Positions 8,712 to 15,306 of a stretch of DNA of 17,817 bases are shown here, one piece after another. How positions within the stretch are numbered: the first letter of the stretch is position 1; each line of letters opens with the position of its first letter. The notes beneath the pieces were generated by a model. That model saw nothing but the letters and a program-made list of their open reading frames with translations, was not told the origin of the DNA and did no database searches. The translations under genes and the position numbers were made by a program. The DNA is from an uncultured Brevundimonas sp. (GTDB taxonomy: Bacteria; Pseudomonadota; Alphaproteobacteria; Caulobacterales; Caulobacteraceae): positions 1-17,817 of the forward strand of contig CAMLNT010000023.1 in assembly GCA_946481425.1 (NCBI GenBank), written 5' to 3'.

Positions 8712-10168
8712 CCGACCCAGGCGCCGTGGAACGCCGCCGGCAGGGCCACATCGGCCCGCCAGGTCGCGACCGGTCCTTCCTCGATGCGCGCGATGTCCAG
8801 CACGTGAAGCTCGGTGGCGCGCTCGGCCAGGTTCAGGCTTGGCCCGATCAGCCAGCCGTCGCGCTCTGAGGTGGAGCCCGGCTTGGGCGCAAAGACCATC
8901 TCGTCGACGACATGGCCCTGCCCGAAGTCAAAGCTGCGCGTCGAGCCGTCGCTCCAGTCCGTGACCGCGACGGCCCGGGCGAAGGGCGTCTCCGGCGTGT
9001 CGCCGGTGGTGTGAACCGACAGCCTGCGAGGCTGACCCGCCACCCGCGGATCCGAGCGAAGGAACTCGGCCACGACCGGAAGCCGCTCGACCCGGCCGCC
9101 GCCGTCCGGCGTCAGGGTGACCAGCGCCAGCCGCGCGGGCTCGCCGGATAGCGGCACGCCGTTGATCACCTCGGTCGCGCCGCGCGCGGCGAAATCCATG
9201 TCGCGGTGCGCCGCCAGATCGAAGCGGATCGTCTCGCCGTCCTCCCAGGCGTCGCCCAGATGGAAGAAGCCGAAGCTCTCGATCTCGTGGATGCGACGGC
9301 GCGACAGGTCGTCCTTGTCGACAACGAGCACCTGGGCGCCCGTTTCGCCCCGCCAGGCGAAACCGTCGGAAAAGGGCATGGTCTGGCGCTCACGCACCCA
9401 CGGCTGCAGCACGATCACCAGATGTCGGGCCGTCGCGGTGAAGTCATGGACGTAGCTGGCCCGCGGCAGTGGAATGACCGAGGCGTCCTCGAGCGCGCCG
9501 TCGGCGGCCAGCCGCCAGACCACGGCCTGGTCACCGCCCATGCCGAGGTTCCAGATGCGGCCGTCCGGCTCGATGCGCGGATGGGCCAGGAACGGCATGG
9601 CCCGCATGTCCGGCCGCAGGGTGACATAGTCGCGGGTCTCCAGCGTCACCGGATCCATGGCGACGGGAGACCCGGCCTCCCACAGGGCCCATAGCTGGTC
9701 GCCGGCCATGATGACCGAAGTGTTGGCCGCGTTGGCGTCGTCGGGCGAGCCGATCTCGGCCCGGGGGTCCGGTCCGGTGCCGAAGCCCGGCATGACCATC
9801 GCCCCGAGCCGTTCCTCCTGCGCCCGCTTGCGGGTGGCGACGAAGCGGGCCGACAGGCTGGCCTCCCCATCCGACAGGGCGAAGCGGCGCACGAGACCAT
9901 CCCCGTCGAACCAGTGGCCCGCATTGCGGCCCGGACGTCGGAACTTCGCCGGTCCATTGCGGAACAGGACCCCCTCCAGCCCGGTCGGGGCGCGGCCCCG
10001 GACCAGCGACAGCGCGTGCCGGGCGATGTCCGCCTCGACATCGGCGGTCGCCAGCGCCCAGTCCGGGGTCGCTGCCGCGGCCTGAGCCGCCTGGACAAGA
10101 TCGGGCGTGACGACGGCGGCGGAAAGGGCGGCGGCGCCCATCAGGAAGGACCGGCGGGACGGGATCAT
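8708..10168 (-). CDS. Carotenoid-oxygenase-family dioxygenase with Tat signal peptide
   Basis: This is a non-haem iron enzyme of the carotenoid/lignostilbene cleavage oxygenase family, which splits alkene double bonds. It has 486 residues, near the family norm. The four iron-ligand histidines are present: AHPRI (H196), YVHDF (H241), FFHLGDAWEDG (H303) and the C-terminal FHGAW (H481). Family motifs RNGPAKF and GHWFDGDGLVRRF are also intact. The N-terminus, MIPSRRSFLMGAAALSAAVV, is a twin-arginine signal, so folded iron-loaded enzyme is probably exported to the periplasm. I chose the ATG at 10168, 25 codons inside the longest frame, because it starts the Tat signal and has GAGGA upstream, overlapping the DUF2141 stop. 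It follows the DUF2141 gene by 11 bases. The substrate is unknown: apocarotenoids, stilbenes and lignin-like dimers are all possible. Confidence 0.95.
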   Translation of the reverse strand: MIPSRRSFLMGAAALSAAVVTPDLVQAAQAAAATPDWALATADVEADIARHALSLVRGRAPTGLEGVLFRNGPAKFRRPGRNAGHWFDGDGLVRRFALSDGEASLSARFVATRKRAQEERLGAMVMPGFGTGPDPRAEIGSPDDANAANTSVIMAGDQLWALWEAGSPVAMDPVTLETRDYVTLRPDMRAMPFLAHPRIEPDGRIWNLGMGGDQAVVWRLAADGALEDASVIPLPRASYVHDFTATARHLVIVLQPWVRERQTMPFSDGFAWRGETGAQVLVVDKDDLSRRRIHEIESFGFFHLGDAWEDGETIRFDLAAHRDMDFAARGATEVINGVPLSGEPARLALVTLTPDGGGRVERLPVVAEFLRSDPRVAGQPRRLSVHTTGDTPETPFARAVAVTDWSDGSTRSFDFGQGHVVDEMVFAPKPGSTSERDGWLIGPSLNLAERATELHVLDIARIEEGPVATWRADVALPAAFHGAWVG

Positions 10169-10179
10169 CGCAACCGTCC

Positions 10180-10614
10180 TCAGTGGGCCAGATCGATGGA
10201 CTGGGCGACGTCGCCCGAGACGACGAAGTGGGCGCGGTCCCATCCCGCCGGACCCATGTTGCCAACCGCATTGTTGGAGAAGGCGAAGGGCTCGGTCGGC
10301 ATGCCGAACGGGTTGGTGTCCATCTCGCCGTCGCCGTCCACGTCGTGGAAGGCCTTCATGGCATAATCGCCGGCAGGCAGGCCCTCGAAGGCGGCCGTGG
10401 CGGTCGCGCCCGAGACTTCGATCCGGGCGACGCGAACCGGTCCGCCTTCGCCACTATAGGCGGCTTCGCTGTCGTAGAGGGCGACCATGAGGGCGCCGGT
10501 CGGCTGGCCGATCTGGAAGGTGAAGGTGATGTCCGCGGCGTCTTGCGCGAAGGCGGGAGCGGCGGTCAGGGCCAGGGCAAGGGCCAGCGCAGGGATTGAG
10601 GCGGCGGTCTTCAT
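10180..10614 (-). CDS. DUF2141 family exported protein
   Basis: The product has 144 residues with a clear signal peptide (MKTAASIPALALALALTAAP, cut after AFA near residue 23). The mature part is a small beta-rich DUF2141 domain recognisable from AFHDVDGDGEMDTNPFGMP (88-106) followed by TEPFAFSNNA. The acidic DVDGDGEMD loop looks suited to binding calcium or a similar cation. No enzymatic function is known for the family. The ATG at 10614 has GGAGA six bases upstream. The oxygenase gene follows after 11 bases, and both products are exported, so they probably act together outside the cytoplasm. The GNAT gene upstream is 130 bases away across a palindrome-bearing spacer, so a separate promoter is plausible. 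Confidence 0.93.
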   Translation of the reverse strand: MKTAASIPALALALALTAAPAFAQDAADITFTFQIGQPTGALMVALYDSEAAYSGEGGPVRVARIEVSGATATAAFEGLPAGDYAMKAFHDVDGDGEMDTNPFGMPTEPFAFSNNAVGNMGPAGWDRAHFVVSGDVAQSIDLAH

Positions 10615-10715
10615 GAGGCGTCTCCGGGTTAGGCGACCCCCGTGGCCGCCGTCGATGGAGACACCCTGTCCGGTCAGGCAGCCGCCTGCATCCGGCCCTT
10701 CATCAAGCGACGCCC

Positions 10716-10731
10716 GCCGTTCGCGAACGGC
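10716..10731. promoter_or_regulatory. 16-bp perfect palindrome between the GNAT and DUF2141 genes
   Basis: GCCGTTCGCGAACGGC is its own reverse complement and lies 13 bases after the GNAT stop, about 100 bases upstream of the DUF2141 start. A looser GTTC...GAAC dyad (10743-10759) overlaps the GNAT stop. It could be an operator for the DUF2141-oxygenase pair, or an RNA hairpin at the end of the GNAT transcript; no T-tract follows. Self-complementary runs are more common by chance in GC-rich DNA. Confidence 0.35.
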
Positions 10732-10744
10732 CGCGCCCGGGCGT

Positions 10745-11323
10745 TCACGAAGCGCGAACGACCACCTCGTCCAGCCAGGGGAAGCGCTTGCGGTGCTCGG
10801 ACCACTGATCGCGTGTCTGGCCCCAGGCGTCGACGGTCAGGTGATCGAAGGGCGCGGGCATCTGCGTGCGGCCGCGATTGGCGGAGCCCAGCCGCTCGGC
10901 GACCCTCTGCGAGGGCAGGTTCTCCGGATCGATGATGTGAATCACGTCGGTCCAGCCGAGATGGTTGAAAGCCCAGTCCACGGCGGCCGCGGCGCCCTCG
11001 GTCGCATAGCCCTTGCCGACCGTCGACGGCAGCAGGCTCCAGCCCACCTCTTCCGATGGCCAGCCCTCCGGCTTCCACGGACCGAGGCGGCCGACGAACT
11101 CGCCGGACGCCTTGTCGAGCACCGTGAAGAAGGAATAGCCGTTCAGCGACCAGGCGCCGGCGACCGTCATCATCTGGCGCCACACCGTCGACGGCGGCGC
11201 CGCGCCGCCGATGAAGCGCACATGCTCGGGATCGCGCATCAACGCGACATAGCCATCGAGGTCTTCGGCGCGCGTCGGCCGGAGAATGAGGCGCGGGGTT
11301 TCGAGAATCGGTCCTGAGGTCAT
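10745..11323 (-). CDS. GNAT-family N-acetyltransferase (RimJ/RimL-like)
   Basis: The product probably transfers an acetyl group from acetyl-CoA to an amine or a protein N-terminus in the cytoplasm. The 192-residue length fits the RimJ/RimL-like branch. It opens with ETPRLILRPTRAEDLDGY (8-25), the classic start of this group. The acetyl-CoA loop appears as LLPSTVGKGYATEGAAAAVDW (97-117), and NLPSQRVAERLG (135-146) is the conserved final helix. The ATG at 11323 lies five bases after the stop of the upstream small exported-protein gene, with GAGGG unusually close to the start codon. The two genes are probably co-transcribed. The true substrate cannot be assigned; many such proteins are not ribosomal acetylases. 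Confidence 0.92.
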   Translation of the reverse strand: MTSGPILETPRLILRPTRAEDLDGYVALMRDPEHVRFIGGAAPPSTVWRQMMTVAGAWSLNGYSFFTVLDKASGEFVGRLGPWKPEGWPSEEVGWSLLPSTVGKGYATEGAAAAVDWAFNHLGWTDVIHIIDPENLPSQRVAERLGSANRGRTQMPAPFDHLTVDAWGQTRDQWSEHRKRFPWLDEVVVRAS

Positions 11324-11327
11324 GCCC

Positions 11328-11750
11328 TCAGAATAGCAGCGCCCGCGGCAGGTTCGGATAGGCCTGGCTGTATTGCTGCGCAGCCGGAGCGCAGCCGACC
11401 TCCGTGCAGGCGATCTGGCGCATCCGCCAGGTTCCGTTCGAACGCTGCAGCAGGGCGTCGACCGGCTCGTAGTGATTACCGTGACCGCCGGGCGTCTGGG
11501 CCCTGACGATGACGCGGGCGAAGTCGCAGGCGACGCGGATGCGGTCGACCATGAACTCGACGTCCTCGCCCACCATGGCCTCGACGTGAGGCCTCAGGGC
11601 GTTGAGGATCGCCATGCGGCGCTGGCTTCCGGGCTGGGGCGTCTCGCCCCGGCATCCGGCCTGGGCCTGGGCGGGGTCAGGCGCCACGGCGAGGCTGGCC
11701 GGCGGCGTGATGAGGGCGAGGGTAAGCAGAACGAGGACAGGGCGGCGCAT
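11328..11750 (-). CDS. Small exported four-cysteine protein of unknown function
   Basis: The product has 140 residues with a signal peptide (MRRPVLVLLTLALITPPASL, probable cleavage near AQA at 29-31). The mature part has four cysteines (C33, C75, C115, C120), enough for two disulfides, so it is probably periplasmic. The segment SQRRMAILNALRPHVEAMVG (42-61), followed by EFMVDRIRVACDFARV, resembles a conserved bacterial family of unknown role that I recognise only by pattern. The C-terminal half has a W-x-MRQIACTEVGC stretch. It ends five bases before the GNAT start and lies 71 bases after the mdh stop, with no clear intrinsic terminator between, so it may be co-transcribed with mdh. The gene call is good and the function unknown. 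Confidence 0.82.
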   Translation of the reverse strand: MRRPVLVLLTLALITPPASLAVAPDPAQAQAGCRGETPQPGSQRRMAILNALRPHVEAMVGEDVEFMVDRIRVACDFARVIVRAQTPGGHGNHYEPVDALLQRSNGTWRMRQIACTEVGCAPAAQQYSQAYPNLPRALLF

Positions 11751-11821
11751 GGCGGACCTCCGGTTCGATGACCGCAGACTAATCCCGCCGCGCGCCGCCG
11801 TCCAACGGCGTTATCTGTCGA

Positions 11822-12862
<1,041 letters not shown>

Positions 12863-13564
12863 CTAGAGGGCGACCCGCTCGAACTCCAGGAAGATCGGCG
12901 GCGTGTCGCCGAGCCGCTTTTCCTCGTAGCGGGTGACGACGTGATCGGCGGGCGCGGTGCGCCAGTCGTCGGCCGCCTCGGCGGTCCAGCGCAGACCCGG
13001 CGTCGCGTTCAGGATTTCCAGCGCCCAGTCGGCATAGGCCCTCCAGTCGGTCACGAACCGCACCCGGCCGCCGGGCTTCAGCAGGCGCACTATATCCGCC
13101 GCCGTCTCCGGCTGGACGAAGCGGCGCTTGTTGTGCCGGGCCTTGGGCCAGGGGTCGGGGAACAGGATCATCACCCGCTGGAGCGATCCGTCCGGCAGGG
13201 CGCGCATCACCGCCCGGGCGTCGTCGGGGTGAAGGCGGACGTTCTTCAGTCCGCCCTCCTCGATGTGCCTGAGCGCCGAGCCCACCCCGTTCAGGAAGGG
13301 CTCGCAACCGATCATCAGGGCCGATGGATTGCGCCTAGCCTGTTCGGCCAGATGTTCGCCGCCGCCAAAGCCGATCTCCAGCCAGACCTCTTTCGCCTCC
13401 GGCATCAGAGCGGCCGGATCGATCGGGCCCGCCTCGGGGTCCGGGACAGCGATCTCGGGTAGCAGGCTGTCGAACAGCGCGGCCTGACGCGGCTTCAGCG
13501 TGCGCGAGCGGATGCGCCCAAACGAGCGCAGCGGTCCCCAGGTCGGGGTTTGATCGGAAGACAT
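12863..13564 (-). CDS. trmB: tRNA (guanine-N7-)-methyltransferase
   Basis: TrmB methylates N7 of G46 in the variable loop of tRNAs using S-adenosylmethionine. The 233-residue product has the SAM-binding motif LEIGFGGGEHL (62-72) and the family signature FPDPWPKARHNKRRFVQP (135-152). It also has VTDWRAYADW (171-180) and the C-terminal TRYEEKR (211-217). The ATG at 13564 is preceded by an ideal AGGAGG at six bases, in the loop of a GC-only hairpin (13565-13585). It follows metK by 28 bases on the same strand, so the SAM-synthesising enzyme and a SAM-using enzyme are probably co-expressed. The length and motifs are normal. Confidence 0.97.
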   Translation of the reverse strand: MSSDQTPTWGPLRSFGRIRSRTLKPRQAALFDSLLPEIAVPDPEAGPIDPAALMPEAKEVWLEIGFGGGEHLAEQARRNPSALMIGCEPFLNGVGSALRHIEEGGLKNVRLHPDDARAVMRALPDGSLQRVMILFPDPWPKARHNKRRFVQPETAADIVRLLKPGGRVRFVTDWRAYADWALEILNATPGLRWTAEAADDWRTAPADHVVTRYEEKRLGDTPPIFLEFERVAL

Positions 13565-13585
13565 GGGGCGCCTCCTAGACGCCCC
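13565..13585 (-). promoter_or_regulatory. GC-only hairpin presenting the trmB Shine-Dalgarno in its loop
   Basis: GGGGCG (13565-13570) and CGCCCC (13580-13585) are perfect inverted repeats around a 9-base loop. In the mRNA the loop carries AGGAGG, and the stem abuts the trmB start codon. Such a fold could present or restrict the ribosome-binding site. The structure is visible in the sequence; any control function is inferred. Confidence 0.4.
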
Positions 13586-13592
13586 GCGCCCG

Positions 13593-14786
13593 TCAGGCCA
13601 GAGCCTTCAACTGGTCGACCAGGTCGGTCTTCTCCCAGGAGAAGCCGCCCTCGGCGTCCGGCGACTGGCCGAAATGGCCATAGGCGGTTGTCCGCGCGTA
13701 GATCGGCTTGTTCAGCCCGAGGTGCTCGCGGATCGCGCGCGGGGTCGCGCCGCCGATCAGGGCCGGCAGCTCGCGCTCGAGCACTTCGGCGTCGATCCTT
13801 CCGGTGCCGTGAAGGTCGACATGGACCGACTGGGGCTCGGCCACGCCGATCGCGTAGCTCAGCTGGATGGTGCAGCGATCTGCCAGGCCGGCGGCGACCA
13901 CGTTCTTGGCGAGGTAGCGCGCCGCATAGGCCGCCGAGCGGTCAACCTTGGTCGGATCCTTGCCCGAGAAGGCGCCGCCGCCGTGCGGGGCTGCGCCGCC
14001 GTAGGTGTCGACGATGATCTTGCGGCCGGTCACCCCCGTGTCGCCATCCGGTCCGCCGATCTCGAAGATGCCGGTCGGATTGATGTGCCAGACGGTTTCG
14101 TCAGTGATGAAGCTCGGCGGCAGGACCTCGCGCACGACCGGCTCGACGACCTCGCGCACCTGGGCCTGGGTCAGACCCTTGGCATGCTGGGTCGAGACCA
14201 CGATCGAGGTGGCCCGGACGGGCTTGCCGTCCTCGTAATAGAGGCTGACCTGGCTCTTGGCGTCGGGCTCGAGGCGCTTTTCGCCGCTATGCCGCAGAGC
14301 CGCCAGCTTGCGCAGGATGTTCTGGCTGTACTGGAGCGTGGCGGGCATCAGCTCCTCGGTCTCGTTCGAGGCGTAGCCGAACATGATGCCCTGGTCGCCC
14401 GCGCCCTCGTCCTTGTTGCCTGACGCGTCCACGCCGACGGCGATGTCAGCGGACTGCGGGTGCAGGTGGTTCTGGAACTCGAAGGTCTCCCAGTGGAAGC
14501 CGGACTGTTCGTAGCCGATGTCCTTGACCGCGGCGCGCACGGCGGCCTCGATCTCTTCCTTCACGCCGGGCGTCCAGTTGCCCTGTTTGTCGAGGATGCC
14601 CTTGCCGCGGACTTCACCCGCGATCACCACGAGGTTGGTGGTCGTCAGGGTTTCACAGGCGACGCGCGCCTCCGGATCCTTCGACAGGAACAGGTCGACG
14701 ATGGTGTCGGAAATCCGGTCCGCGACCTTGTCGGGATGGCCTTCCGAGACGCTCTCGGAGGTGAAGATGAAGGACTTACGGCTCAC
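13593..14786 (-). CDS. metK: S-adenosylmethionine synthetase
   Basis: MetK makes S-adenosylmethionine from methionine and ATP in the cytoplasm. The 397-residue length is close to the family norm. The product starts with [20 protein letters not shown], containing the active-site GHPDK (16-20). The ATP-binding [12 protein letters not shown] (128-139) and the phosphate-loop [19 protein letters not shown] (269-287) are intact. The start codon is GTG at 14786-14784, with AGGAG about nine bases upstream. The preceding 74 bases hold a promoter-like pair of elements with a 20-bp palindrome in the spacer and leave no room for a SAM riboswitch. An XRE regulator lies upstream and trmB downstream, the order seen in many alphaproteobacteria. 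Transcriptional repression at the palindrome is the likely control. Confidence 0.98.
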   Translation of the reverse strand: MSRKSFIFTSESVSEGHPDKVADRISDTIVDLFLSKDPEARVACETLTTTNLVVIAGEVRGKGILDKQGNWTPGVKEEIEAAVRAAVKDIGYEQSGFHWETFEFQNHLHPQSADIAVGVDASGNKDEGAGDQGIMFGYASNETEELMPATLQYSQNILRKLAALRHSGEKRLEPDAKSQVSLYYEDGKPVRATSIVVSTQHAKGLTQAQVREVVEPVVREVLPPSFITDETVWHINPTGIFEIGGPDGDTGVTGRKIIVDTYGGAAPHGGGAFSGKDPTKVDRSAAYAARYLAKNVVAAGLADRCTIQLSYAIGVAEPQSVHVDLHGTGRIDAEVLERELPALIGGATPRAIREHLGLNKPIYARTTAYGHFGQSPDAEGGFSWEKTDLVDQLKALA

Positions 14787-14816
14787 GCGCGCGCTCTCCT
14801 GTGTCAGGGCGCGCGG

Positions 14817-14845
14817 ACCATATAAAGATATCTTTATATCGGCAA
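14817..14845 (-). promoter_or_regulatory. Candidate metK promoter
   Basis: On the minus strand TTGCCG (14845-14840) and TATGGT (14822-14817) are separated by exactly 17 bases, and the spacer is almost entirely the palindrome at 14820-14839. The predicted start gives an mRNA leader of roughly 20-25 bases, enough for the AGGAG but not for a riboswitch. Confidence 0.55.
14820..14839. promoter_or_regulatory. 20-bp perfect palindrome, probable metK operator
   Basis: ATATAAAGATATCTTTATAT reads the same on both strands, in an otherwise very GC-rich region. It fills the spacer of the metK promoter, ideal for a dimeric repressor that blocks polymerase. Methionine/SAM-cycle regulators of the ArsR family (SahR-like) are known to bind AT-rich palindromes before metK and related genes in proteobacteria. 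Assignment to such a regulator is inference, and the gene for it is not in this window, unless the adjacent XRE protein plays the part. Confidence 0.75.
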
Positions 14846-14850
14846 GCCGC

Positions 14851-14873
14851 CGACGAGGCTTCAGTCCTCGTCG
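14851..14873 (-). other. Hairpin spanning the stop codon of the XRE gene
   Basis: CGACGAGG (14851-14858) pairs with CCTCGTCG (14866-14873) around a 7-base loop containing the TGA stop. No T-tract follows, so this is at most a weak terminator. It lies just before the metK promoter and could limit read-through from the lnt operon. The repeats lie partly in the codons for the acidic tail DDED, so coding bias may explain one arm. Confidence 0.3.
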
Positions 14874-15274
14874 TCGGCGAGGGTGCGCACCAGTTCGAGG
14901 ATCCGCCGGCGCTGCTTCTGCGACAGGCGCGGGAACAGCGAGGCCAGCTCGACGCCTTCGGTCGTCATCAGGAACGACTGGGTGTAGCGCTCGGATTCAC
15001 TTTCGGCGAAGCCCTCGGCGGCGCTGCGCCCGGCCAGGCCCTCGAAGAAGTAGCCGACTTCGACGCCCATGAAGTTGGCCGCTTCGAACAGCTTGGAGGC
15101 CGACACGCGATTGACGCCGCGCTCGTACTTCTGAACCTGCTGGAAGGTGAGCCCCAGAGCCTCGGCCAGCTTCTCCTGGCTGACGCCCAGCAACTTGCGT
15201 CGCATCCGGACCCGCGAGCCGACGTGAGTGTCGATCGGATTGGGTTTCCGTTCTTGGGCGTCAGACGAGGGCAT
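14861..15274 (-). CDS. XRE-family helix-turn-helix regulator
   Basis: This is a small cytoplasmic DNA-binding protein of 137 residues. The Cro/C1-type domain covers about residues 17-73, with [20 protein letters not shown] and [21 protein letters not shown] as helices 2-4. The C-terminal half (about 85-137) is charged and helical, ending [21 protein letters not shown], and probably mediates dimerisation. Proteins of this type, with the QQVQKYERG sequence, are widespread in alphaproteobacteria, and one commonly sits between lnt and metK. The ATG at 15274 has AGGA eight bases upstream. It follows lnt by 32 bases and precedes the metK promoter by a few bases. Whether it regulates metK is unknown; its targets cannot be read from sequence. 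Confidence 0.94.
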   Translation of the reverse strand: MPSSDAQERKPNPIDTHVGSRVRMRRKLLGVSQEKLAEALGLTFQQVQKYERGVNRVSASKLFEAANFMGVEVGYFFEGLAGRSAAEGFAESESERYTQSFLMTTEGVELASLFPRLSQKQRRRILELVRTLADDED

Positions 15275-15306
15275 GGCGGTGGTCCTAGGCTGCCAGCTTG
15301 GCTGTT

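Noticed and set aside
10169..10243. 25-residue N-terminal extension of the oxygenase
   Set aside because: It would run back into the DUF2141 gene and bury the Tat signal internally; the ATG at 10168 has a good ribosome-binding site.
10716..10760. LexA/SOS box of the alphaproteobacterial type (GTTC-N7-GTTC)
   Set aside because: GTTC and GAAC units are present but not as direct repeats with a 7-base gap, and the neighbouring genes are not DNA-repair genes.
11796..11810. Terminator between mdh and the small exported-protein gene
   Set aside because: CGCCGT/ACGGCG forms only a 6-bp stem with a 3-base loop and no T-tract on either strand, so it was not annotated as a terminator.
14787..14860. 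SAM riboswitch upstream of metK
   Set aside because: The likely leader is only about 20-25 bases and the 74-base spacer is taken up by promoter elements and the palindrome; no SAM-II-like fold is visible.
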